This document shows positions 1 through 4,976 of a stretch of DNA of 5,155 nucleotides, in pieces (positions within the stretch are counted from its first letter, which is position 1; each line of letters begins with the position of its first letter). The notes beneath the pieces are model-generated. The model made no database searches. It had not been told where the DNA came from and was given only the letters and a program-made list of their open reading frames with translations. This DNA is from Pseudomonadota bacterium. Its GTDB lineage: Bacteria; Desulfobacterota; WTBG01; CAIYCZ01. The position numbers and the translations under genes are program-made. The DNA is taken from NCBI GenBank assembly GCA_026388865.1, contig JAPLIX010000294.1, positions 1-5,155 on the forward strand, given 5' to 3'.

Positions 1-155
1 CGGTGTCGGGGTGGTTAGGAGTTAAAAAAACTCCAGCACTCATAACTCTTTATTTCTTCAAACTTTCCTTTTTTTTGGAGACCACAGAGAATCCCTCTGT
101 GCACTGGTGGTTCCAGAGCTTCTCTCGCTGTTTATAAAACCTTTGACCCTGTGCC
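1..155. other. Intergenic region downstream of galT, no gene seen
   Basis: This stretch lies 3' of galT (minus strand) and runs to the window edge. I see no convincing coding frame. It holds a degenerate ACCACAGAG-type palindrome (about 81-111), an A/T-rich run (68-76 is all T on the plus strand) and a small hairpin at 18-34 (GGAGTT/AACTCC, six pairs around five A residues). Read in the direction of galT transcription the palindrome is followed by A residues rather than U residues, so it does not look like an intrinsic terminator for galT. Confidence 0.5.
81..111. repeat. Degenerate ACCACAGAG/CTCTGTG...GTGGT palindromic repeat
   Basis: CACAGAG at 83-89 and CTCTGTG at 95-101 form a perfect seven-pair stem around a five-base loop. 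The outer ACCAC (81-85) is matched by GTGGT (107-111) if a CACTG-like insertion in the right arm is bulged out. The wording resembles the ACCACAGAG...CTCTGTGGT palindromes that I recall as dispersed intergenic repeats in deltaproteobacterial genomes. This copy looks decayed. That it is one of a family is inference, because only one copy is visible here. Confidence 0.4.
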
Positions 156-1172
156 TTACGGTTTACCGCTGCCTGCCGGATAAGCCTCCCGCAGATACAT
201 GGCAGCATCCTCCGGCGGCGTCGGGTTGATGTAGAACCCTGAGCCCCATTCAAAGCCTGCGACCTTGGTGAGCCGGGGTATTATTTCAAAATGCCAGTGA
301 TCATAGGCACTATCACTGCTGTCAAGCGGCGCGGTGTGCAGCATATAGTTGTACGGCGGGAAGCTCAGGGCGCTGTTGATTTTTTTAAGCACGGTGCTGA
401 ACAGCTCGGCGAGCGCCGAGAATTTTTCCAGTGGGGTTGTTTCAAATGAGCAGCGGTGTTCCAGCGGCAGAACCCAGGTCTCAAACGGAAACCGGGGAGC
501 AAAGGGCTCGATGGCCACAAAGTCGCTGTTTTCCATCACCACCCGGGATTTATTTAAAAGCTCCTGGCGGATGATATCACAGTAGATACAGCGCTCTTTA
601 AAGGTGTAATAGGACTGAGCCCCCGCCATCTCCTCAAGCGGCCGCTTGGGCACTACCGGAAGGGCGATGAGCTGGGAATGAGGGTGCTCAAGGGAGGCGC
701 CGGCTACTTCGCCGCAGTTCTTAAAGATAGCGATGTAGCGCAGACGCTTATCCTGTTTCAGTTCCAGCATCCGCAGCCGGTAGGAAAGCAGGATATTTTT
801 AAACTGCTCTACGGTGAGCGTTGAGGCGGTGGCTGCGTGATCCGGCGTTTCAACGATAACTTCATGGACGCCAAACCCGTTCATGAGATCATAGATCCCG
901 TCGCCCCGTTTATTGAGGTCGCCTTCGCCCACCAGGGCAGGGAATTTATTGGGCACGACCCTGAGGGTCCAGCCCGGCTTGTCCGGCAGGGTATCCAGTT
1001 CACGGACGGAAAAAACCTCGGGCGGTGTTTTGTCTTCATTGCCTGGACACAGCGGGCAGAATCCGCCCCGACATTTCGGTGCTTCAACGGCCAGATCGGA
1101 AGGACGTTTGCCCCGTTCAGTTGAAATGATAACCCATCTTCCAATAACCGGGTCTTTGCGTAATTCAGGCAC
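156..1172 (-). CDS. galT: Galactose-1-phosphate uridylyltransferase family protein (GalT)
   Basis: HIT-superfamily nucleotidyl transferase of 338 residues, about the usual family length. GalT exchanges UMP between UDP-glucose and galactose-1-phosphate in the cytoplasmic Leloir pathway. Visible signatures: CPLCPG at residues 39-44 (zinc Cys39 and Cys42), His112 in TPDHAA and His163, which together fit the four-ligand zinc site; HPHSQ at 163-167 with His165 as the expected nucleophile that carries the nucleotide; FETWVLP near 230-236; and HWHFEIIPR at 292-300 in the C-terminal half. The start is GTG, chosen because AAGGAG at 1180-1185 lies seven bases upstream and the protein begins MPELRKDPVIGRWVIIS, typical of the family. 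It follows the GH57 gene by 88 bp, probably in the same transcript. Relatives of this type can act as ADP-glucose phosphorylases, and the glucan-enzyme neighbour keeps that alternative open. Family is certain, substrate is not. Confidence 0.93.
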   Translation of the reverse strand: MPELRKDPVIGRWVIISTERGKRPSDLAVEAPKCRGGFCPLCPGNEDKTPPEVFSVRELDTLPDKPGWTLRVVPNKFPALVGEGDLNKRGDGIYDLMNGFGVHEVIVETPDHAATASTLTVEQFKNILLSYRLRMLELKQDKRLRYIAIFKNCGEVAGASLEHPHSQLIALPVVPKRPLEEMAGAQSYYTFKERCIYCDIIRQELLNKSRVVMENSDFVAIEPFAPRFPFETWVLPLEHRCSFETTPLEKFSALAELFSTVLKKINSALSFPPYNYMLHTAPLDSSDSAYDHWHFEIIPRLTKVAGFEWGSGFYINPTPPEDAAMYLREAYPAGSGKP

Positions 1173-1179
1173 GCGGATA

Positions 1180-1185
1180 CTCCTT
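1180..1185 (-). promoter_or_regulatory. Ribosome binding site deciding the GTG start of galT
   Basis: AAGGAG on the minus strand, seven bases before the GTG at 1172-1170. It is the strongest Shine-Dalgarno in the window and settles the non-ATG start. Confidence 0.8.
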
Positions 1186-1260
1186 ATAAAAACGTTGCGC
1201 TGTCAGTGCTTGGTAAACAGCCTTTATTAAATTCCGTTGAAAGCTGCCGGCTTATTTTTA

Positions 1261-3453
1261 TCAGGCTTTATCATCGGCTTTTTTTAATAATTCATGCAAG
1301 CTTAAATGTATTAAAAATTTCTTTTCCTCCCGGGGCTGAAGCCTGATTTTCCAGTGTGCCAGAAGAGTAGATCCCTGGAAGGTTTTTTCCAGGCCGTCCT
1401 CTGACCGTGACACTGTCTCCAGCGGAAAACGCCACACGGCAGCTTCAGGGGAGAGTGCCAGGTCAAGGCTGAGGCCGGCCCATTCATCTTTCAGCGCCAG
1501 CTGCGCCACCTGCTTAACAGCGCCCGTTGTATTGAGGGCGCACGGTGCCGCATGAGCAGGGATAGTATAATGCCGGAGCGGATCATTTCCCGCAAGGAGC
1601 GTGAAATTAAATTCAATCCCGAACCAGAGGTCTGCGGACCGGGGACTCTCATTGGTAATGCCGTACGCTGCCGCAAGGGTCTGGTGCGCATCATTGAGCG
1701 AAAACTGCTTCCGTACCGTGAGCGGTATCTGGCGATCTTTTTCCCACACCAGCCCCTGCCGTTTGAGGGTCAGGGTAACACACGGTGCAGCTGTCGCCTG
1801 TTCAATCTGTTCTATGGTGTACGGCTGGTTGATAAAGTCCCCCCGTTCTGTGTATTGACAGCGCGAGAAATTTTCCAGCGTTGTCATTTCACCCAGAAAA
1901 TGGTCAAGGAATGAATAGCGCCGGTACCAGTCATAGAAGAGGTGGTCAGGGACGTCGTCGGTCTGAGGTGCAGCGTTGTGGTGTAGGGAACGCGGCTGGT
2001 CCCCCTGCCGGGGAGCAGGCAGTTTTTCTTCCGGGAGCTTTAGCTTCCGGTGGTAGGCTTCCATTTTGCGTGACACCACATCGGTGAGATTAAAGGAGCG
2101 GGGTTTAAAGTCAAGCTCAAATAAAGCGCCCCCGTAGCGGGGAGTAAAATAGGCATTAAAAGAGCGCGCTGATACTAAAATTTCCCGGGACAGATCCCGG
2201 TCAAAATCGCACACGCTGTAGCTGATCCAGGGAGCGGTGCCGGACCGGGAGGCATCGATAATATTCTCCGCGCTGATGAGATGTTCATAGACGGCATGGC
2301 GCAGGTAATTGAGATAAATGCCCCCGAACAGCCCGTGCCAGTAAGCACCGTTGCATTGAGCTTTATAGAGCTCCCGCTGTGCCGCCCTGATGTCGCTGGA
2401 GTCACCCGGGCCTCCGGCAGACTGCTCCCACTGCTCGAGCTTTTCACTCACCAGCAGCATTTTTTTATGCATCTGATTGCTCTCCGGGTATTTCACCATA
2501 AAATTGTTCCAGTAGCCGCCGCGCAAAAAAGCTGCGTACTTATCCCTGATCTGCAGGCTGCGCAGGCGCTCGACCAGTTCTTCATACCTGATACCGGCAT
2601 CCGCCGGCAGCGCCCATTCCATCATCTCTGCATAAGAAAGGGTGGGCAGGTAAATGGGGCCTTGCGGCGGGTGAGCTGCCTGGTGATCGGAAAAGAGCTC
2701 CATGCTGATGGTCTTCTGGTTTTTCTCCAGAAGGGTGAAAAACGCTTCAAGCCAGCCCTTTTCATAGACCCAGGCATGGGTGCCCGGCCACATGCCGAAC
2801 TTCTCGCCGTCATCGCCGTAGGTTATTGCCACCTCCTTGCAGTCACTGGCGCGGAACAGCAGGTATTCGAGGGTCTTTTCCGGCTGCTGAAAGGGGACGC
2901 TGTAGCGAAGCGTCATGTCGATGGGGAACAGGGCCAGGGGATAGCCTTCTTTTTCTGTGACAAAGTATCCATGGATTTCTTCGGGCGACAGGCCGGCATA
3001 TAAAAAGTGGGTGCTGTCAAGGAGGGTATAGGAGAGCCCGGCGGGCGCTATCACGCGCGGCAGCTCAGGCTCCCAGACCCGTTCAGCAAGCCAGATGCCG
3101 GCCGGGGCCCGGCCGTATTTCTCCCGGATAAAGTCGCTCATCATCCGTATCTGGCCGAGAATATCCCGCTCCCTGAGCATGGAAAAGATCGGCTCATAGA
3201 ACCCGCCCCCCAGCAGTTCAACCTGCCCTTTATCAACCAGGTTTTTAATGCGCCCGAGAAACTCAGGCTGCTCTGTTTCAAGCCACTCAAGCAAAGGCCC
3301 GGAAAAATGGAGCGTGGTCTTAATAGCAGGATGCTTTTCTAAAAGGGAGAGAAAGGGAGCGTAGGCGCGGTCAAAGGCGTCGTGAAAGATATGATCAAAA
3401 TTTCCGACCGGCTGGTGGTTGTGGATACAGAAGAGGAACGAGACGTGTTTCAT
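1261..3453 (-). CDS. GH57 alpha-amylase / 4-alpha-glucanotransferase
   Basis: Glycoside hydrolase family 57 enzyme of 730 residues, acting on alpha-1,4-glucans (maltodextrin or glycogen) by hydrolysis or glucan transfer. No signal peptide is visible, so it is probably cytoplasmic. Conserved GH57 regions in order: HNHQP at 11-15; GGGFYEP at 82-88; GIWLAERVWEPEL at 119-131, where Glu124 is the expected nucleophile; YGDDGEKFGMWPG at 212-224, with the general acid/base Asp at 214 or 215; and a Trp/Tyr-rich NGAYWHGLFGGIYL at 368-381. The catalytic barrel covers roughly 5-310, followed by a helical DUF1925-like segment (about 312-400) and a large beta-rich DUF1926-like C-terminal domain (about 405-722). 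This matches the Thermococcus litoralis glucanotransferase type, which is about 659 residues. Part of the extra length is a Pro/Gln/Asp-rich linker at about 472-503. The ATG places HNHQP correctly, but no good Shine-Dalgarno precedes it. It lies 35 bp after dksA. Amylase versus transferase activity cannot be decided from sequence alone. Confidence 0.93.
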   Translation of the reverse strand: MKHVSFLFCIHNHQPVGNFDHIFHDAFDRAYAPFLSLLEKHPAIKTTLHFSGPLLEWLETEQPEFLGRIKNLVDKGQVELLGGGFYEPIFSMLRERDILGQIRMMSDFIREKYGRAPAGIWLAERVWEPELPRVIAPAGLSYTLLDSTHFLYAGLSPEEIHGYFVTEKEGYPLALFPIDMTLRYSVPFQQPEKTLEYLLFRASDCKEVAITYGDDGEKFGMWPGTHAWVYEKGWLEAFFTLLEKNQKTISMELFSDHQAAHPPQGPIYLPTLSYAEMMEWALPADAGIRYEELVERLRSLQIRDKYAAFLRGGYWNNFMVKYPESNQMHKKMLLVSEKLEQWEQSAGGPGDSSDIRAAQRELYKAQCNGAYWHGLFGGIYLNYLRHAVYEHLISAENIIDASRSGTAPWISYSVCDFDRDLSREILVSARSFNAYFTPRYGGALFELDFKPRSFNLTDVVSRKMEAYHRKLKLPEEKLPAPRQGDQPRSLHHNAAPQTDDVPDHLFYDWYRRYSFLDHFLGEMTTLENFSRCQYTERGDFINQPYTIEQIEQATAAPCVTLTLKRQGLVWEKDRQIPLTVRKQFSLNDAHQTLAAAYGITNESPRSADLWFGIEFNFTLLAGNDPLRHYTIPAHAAPCALNTTGAVKQVAQLALKDEWAGLSLDLALSPEAAVWRFPLETVSRSEDGLEKTFQGSTLLAHWKIRLQPREEKKFLIHLSLHELLKKADDKA

Positions 3454-3479
3454 ACATCTGGCGTGTCCGCACTGAACAT
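3450..3479 (-). CDS. Possible nine-codon mini-ORF coupling dksA to GH57
   Basis: ATG at 3479-3477 encodes MFSADTPDV and stops at TGA (3452-3450), overlapping the GH57 start as ATGA. A GAGG Shine-Dalgarno (3490-3487) lies seven bases before this ATG and overlaps the dksA stop codon TGA (3491-3489). The mini-ORF is out of frame with GH57, whose own start has no clear Shine-Dalgarno. I infer a translational relay: ribosomes finishing dksA reinitiate here and then at GH57. The peptide itself need not have a function. It could also be chance. Confidence 0.35.
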   Translation of the reverse strand: MFSADTPDV

Positions 3480-3486
3480 GCTGGTG

Positions 3487-3490
3487 CCTC
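3487..3490 (-). promoter_or_regulatory. GAGG Shine-Dalgarno overlapping the dksA stop codon
   Basis: GAGG on the minus strand shares the GA of the dksA TGA stop. Its spacing (seven bases) suits the mini-ORF ATG at 3479. It is 33 bases from the GH57 ATG, too far to serve that gene directly. Confidence 0.45.
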
Positions 3491-3851
3491 AGCCCTTGTG
3501 GGCTTTCTCCTGCTGTTCCTGCTGCTTTTTACACTCGATACACAGGGTCGTTACCGGTCGCACTTTGAGCCGGTCTATGGAAATTTCCTCGCCGCACGCT
3601 TCGCAGATGCCAAAGGAGCCATTGTCAAGGCGCTCAAGCGCTTTCATGATTTTCGGGCGAAGCTTGCGCTCCCGGTCGCGCATGCGCAGCACAAAGTTGC
3701 GGTCTGACTCAAGAGTCGCCCGGTCAGTCGGGTCAGGAAACGTATCATCCTCATCGGTCATTTCAACAACCGTATCCTTGGCCCCTTCCGAGATATCTTC
3801 CATCCATTGATTTAGAAGGGATCTGAAGTATGCTAATTTCTCTTCATCCAT
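3489..3851 (-). CDS. dksA: DksA/TraR family C4 zinc-finger transcription regulator
   Basis: DksA binds the secondary channel of RNA polymerase and, usually with ppGpp, reprograms promoters during starvation. The 120-residue protein shows the whole family plan. An N-terminal coiled-coil half carries FPDPTDRA at 38-45, in which Asp40, Asp43 and Ala45 match the DxxDxA coiled-coil tip of E. coli DksA (Asp71, Asp74, Ala76). RDRERKL follows at 58-64. The zinc finger CX2CX17CX2C uses Cys83, Cys86, Cys104 and Cys107, and the tail is charged and Gln/Lys-rich. It is shorter than E. coli DksA (151 residues) because it lacks an N-terminal extension, as in other deltaproteobacterial forms. A G-rich run eight bases before the ATG may act as Shine-Dalgarno, partly inside a small hairpin. 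It lies downstream of moaC and immediately upstream of the glucan genes, and probably leads that operon. Confidence 0.93.
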   Translation of the reverse strand: MDEEKLAYFRSLLNQWMEDISEGAKDTVVEMTDEDDTFPDPTDRATLESDRNFVLRMRDRERKLRPKIMKALERLDNGSFGICEACGEEISIDRLKVRPVTTLCIECKKQQEQQEKAHKG

Positions 3852-3859
3852 TATAAAAG

Positions 3860-3872
3860 CCCCCCACCGGGG
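3860..3872 (-). promoter_or_regulatory. Hairpin with G-rich ribosome binding site before dksA
   Basis: On the minus strand CCCC (3872-3869), a three-base loop and GGGG (3865-3862) make a tight four-pair stem. The six-G run (3865-3860) ends eight bases before the dksA ATG and can pair with the anti-Shine-Dalgarno using one wobble. A CTTTTATA stretch follows, so a weak moaC terminator is an alternative reading. Either way the stem overlaps the dksA initiation region. Confidence 0.3.
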
Positions 3873-3891
3873 TGAATGTTGTTAATAAATA

Positions 3892-3920
3892 AAAATAGTA
3901 CTCCCCTTTTAAAATGTAAA
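3892..3920 (-). promoter_or_regulatory. Putative sigma70-type promoter of dksA
   Basis: Minus strand TTTACA (3920-3915) and TATTTT (3897-3892) are separated by exactly 17 bases. They sit in the AT-rich gap just after the moaC stop, about 41 bases before the dksA ATG. If real, dksA-GH57-galT can be transcribed independently of moaC. Confidence 0.4.
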
Positions 3921-3923
3921 GCA

Positions 3924-4406
3924 TTAAATGGGAGATCGCTCATAGACACCGCTCTTGCCGCCGCTTTTTTTCAGCAGTTTAATGCCGGAAATAATGATGC
4001 CCCGGTCAACTGCTTTGCACATATCATAAATCGTGAGCGATGCCACTGCTACTGCCACCAGGGCTTCCATTTCAACCCCGGTCCTGCCGGTAATTTTCAC
4101 CCGCGCCCGGACGTCAATCCGGCTTTCCTTCTGCCGCGGCTCAAACGCCATTTCTACGGCGGTTATGTTAAGCGGATGGCACATGGGAATAAGGGCAGAG
4201 GTCTTCTTGGCGGCCATAATGCCCGCAATCTGGGCAGCACCCAGGACATCTCCCTTCTCGAGTGAGCGATCCATAATTCTGCGGAATGTTTCCGGTTGCA
4301 TGGTGACGGTAGCCTGGGCAAGCGCTTCCCGCATGGTTTGCCTTTTCTGCGTCACATCCACCATGCGTGACCGTCCGGTTTTGTCAAAATGGGTCAGCTT
4401 ACTCAT
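3924..4406 (-). CDS. moaC: Cyclic pyranopterin monophosphate synthase MoaC
   Basis: MoaC converts the MoaA product, 3',8-cyclo-7,8-dihydro-GTP, to cyclic pyranopterin monophosphate, the first stable intermediate of molybdenum cofactor synthesis, in the cytoplasm. The 160-residue length matches the family, and the known E. coli active-site residues fall at the same numbers: Lys51 (KGDV), His77 (MCHPLNIT, 75-82), Glu112 and Glu114 (GRTGVEMEAL, 107-116), Asp128 and Lys131 (LTIYDMCKAVD, 124-134). The C-terminal KSGGKSG (147-153) is also typical. The ATG gives MSKLTHFDKTGRSRMVDV, aligned with E. coli MoaC, yet the bases before it (TTCTTCCCT) are pyrimidine-rich and offer no Shine-Dalgarno. It has its own strong promoter. 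No other mo-genes are visible, so it stands alone here. Neighbouring dksA is 72 bp downstream. Confidence 0.97.
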   Translation of the reverse strand: MSKLTHFDKTGRSRMVDVTQKRQTMREALAQATVTMQPETFRRIMDRSLEKGDVLGAAQIAGIMAAKKTSALIPMCHPLNITAVEMAFEPRQKESRIDVRARVKITGRTGVEMEALVAVAVASLTIYDMCKAVDRGIIISGIKLLKKSGGKSGVYERSPI

Positions 4407-4449
4407 AGGGAAGAAAGCGCTGCGTTGTTTTTAAGTATTGTATCTTTAG

Positions 4450-4478
4450 ATAGTAAATTATATGTTAGTGAGCGTCAA
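4450..4478 (-). promoter_or_regulatory. Sigma70-type promoter of moaC
   Basis: Minus strand TTGACG (4478-4473) and TACTAT (4455-4450) are separated by 17 bases, close to consensus. The predicted transcription start near 4443 leaves a leader of about 36 nt before the moaC ATG. The -35 box lies only four bases outside the left AATTATA repeat of the inverted-repeat element. Confidence 0.65.
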
Positions 4479-4481
4479 GCT

Positions 4482-4488
4482 AATTATA
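4482..4488. repeat. Left AATTATA direct repeat (possible target duplication)
   Basis: AATTATA lies two bases outside the left terminal inverted repeat and recurs at 4823-4829, directly abutting the right terminal repeat. It could be a target-site duplication. Because TTATA/TATAA also pairs, it could equally be the outermost part of the palindrome. Confidence 0.45.
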
Positions 4489-4573
4489 CCCGGGACCTTC
4501 CCCGAAATTAAGGCATAGAAAACAGGCAAACGGCATGACCGCAGTGAAAGGATAGGATAGCGAAGTGGAGCAC

Positions 4574-4784
4574 GAGCGCATGGGGGTTTTTAACGCCACA
4601 ACAATATTCTTAGTGGCTTGCGTCACGACCCCGGCGGCGTGCGTATCATGCACGGGGCAGGCAGATTCCAGAGCCTTCGATGGAGGGGAATGCAATGGGG
4701 TCTGGCAGGAGAGAATTCGCAAGGCACCTGCCGTTCCACGAAGGTTAAGCGGTTTTGTTGTGGCTAAAAAACCCCCCTGCGCTC
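4574..4784. repeat. Strong internal inverted repeat, about 28 pairs per arm
   Basis: Left arm 4574-4604 (GAGCGCAtGGGGGTTTTT, then GCCACAACAA) pairs with right arm 4755-4784 (TTGTTGTGGC, then AAAAACCCCC and TGCGCTC). I count about 28 Watson-Crick pairs, two mismatches (4581/4777 and 4592/4766) and one bulged base (4594). The arms enclose 150 bases. They are better conserved than the outer terminal repeats, which argues that this stem is the functional core of the element or the younger duplication. Confidence 0.8.
4638..4732. other. GC-rich core with at least two small hairpins
   Basis: Within the loop of the internal inverted repeat, CGTGC (4638-4642) pairs with GCACG (4650-4654) around seven bases. 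GGCAGG (4704-4709) pairs with CCTGCC (4727-4732) around a 17-base loop containing GAATTC. ATTCC/GGAAT between them may add a third stem. Local folding of this density is more than I would expect from drifting spacer DNA, but short stems can arise by chance. Confidence 0.4.
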
Positions 4785-4822
4785 TAGTAATGACAGCACT
4801 ATAAATTTTGGGGAAAGTCCTG

Positions 4823-4829
4823 AATTATA
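4823..4829. repeat. Right AATTATA direct repeat (possible target duplication)
   Basis: Same seven bases as 4482-4488, in the same orientation and directly abutting the right terminal inverted repeat at 4822. Confidence 0.45.
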
Positions 4830-4901
4830 ACCCCGGAAACTGGGCGCGTTTTTATAAACTATTTGTATGCCAGGAGCTGCTTGCTGATGACTAAAATCTC
4901 A

Positions 4902-4930
4902 TTGTCATTACTTCCGGTTTTTGCTAGTAA
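4902..4930 (+). promoter_or_regulatory. Weak candidate promoter of comM
   Basis: TTGTCA (4902-4907) and TAGTAA (4925-4930) with 17 bases between them lie 46 bases before the comM start. The -35 box is good and the -10 box poor. No better pair is visible in the AT-rich stretch 4850-4970. Confidence 0.3.
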
Positions 4931-4966
4931 TCCTTTACATACACCATAAATTGTTAATAGGGGAAA

Positions 4967-4970
4967 AAGG
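4967..4970 (+). promoter_or_regulatory. Ribosome binding site for the comM GTG start
   Basis: AAGG lies six bases before the GTG at 4977, within a purine-rich GGGGAAAAAGG stretch. It supports the GTG start. The nearest in-frame stop upstream is TAA at 4947-4949, with no other start codon between. Confidence 0.65.
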
Positions 4971-4976
4971 CAAGCA

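Larger units (their letters stand above)
4489..4822. mobile_element. MITE-like inverted-repeat element, or structured RNA
   Basis: This element, with no convincing gene, fills most of the moaC-comM gap. Its ends are imperfect inverted repeats: 4491-4509 (CGGGACCTTCCCCGAAATT) against the reverse complement of 4804-4822 (CAGGACTTTCCCCAAAATT), 16 of 19 identical. AATTATA direct repeats lie at both outer edges. Inside is a second, longer inverted repeat (4574-4604 with 4755-4784), then a GC-rich core with smaller hairpins. The arms are asymmetric: 64 bases separate the two inverted repeats on the left and 19 on the right. Terminal repeats plus flanking direct repeats suggest a non-autonomous transposable element. 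Nested pairing with interior hairpins also suits a large non-coding RNA. No transposase is visible, and I do not recognise the family. Confidence 0.5.

Noticed and set aside
18..34. Intrinsic terminator for galT or for a gene left of the window
   Set aside because: The stem is only six A/T-containing pairs, with the A or T run inside the loop rather than after the stem.
50..253. 67-codon minus-strand frame past the galT end
   Set aside because: Its first half is out-of-frame galT and its second half reads through the degenerate palindrome. No domain or start signal supports it.
1173..1260. Separate promoter for galT between GH57 and galT
   Set aside because: TTTACC and TATAAG are present but about 23 bases apart, too far for a sigma70 promoter. 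No better pair is visible.
2281..3003. 240-codon open frame on the plus strand
   Set aside because: It lies wholly antisense within the GH57 gene, whose conserved motifs show the minus strand is coding. It has no recognisable domain or good ribosome binding site.
4480..4804. Two open frames of about 80 codons in opposite directions across the inverted-repeat element
   Set aside because: Both run through the inverted repeats, overlap each other, have no clear Shine-Dalgarno and contain no known domain. They look like by-products of the GC-rich element.
4480..4830. RNase P RNA, tmRNA, 6S RNA or SRP RNA
   Set aside because: GGGGAAAGTCC at 4810-4820 recalls the RNase P GAGGAAAGTCC motif, but it sits at the wrong end of the structure and the rest of the conserved core is missing. 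No tmRNA tag or tRNA-like end and no SRP apical loop are seen, and it is too long for 6S.
4484..4830. Retron or integron attC-like cassette
   Set aside because: There is no reverse transcriptase or integrase gene in view and no attC core site. The nested stems alone are not enough.
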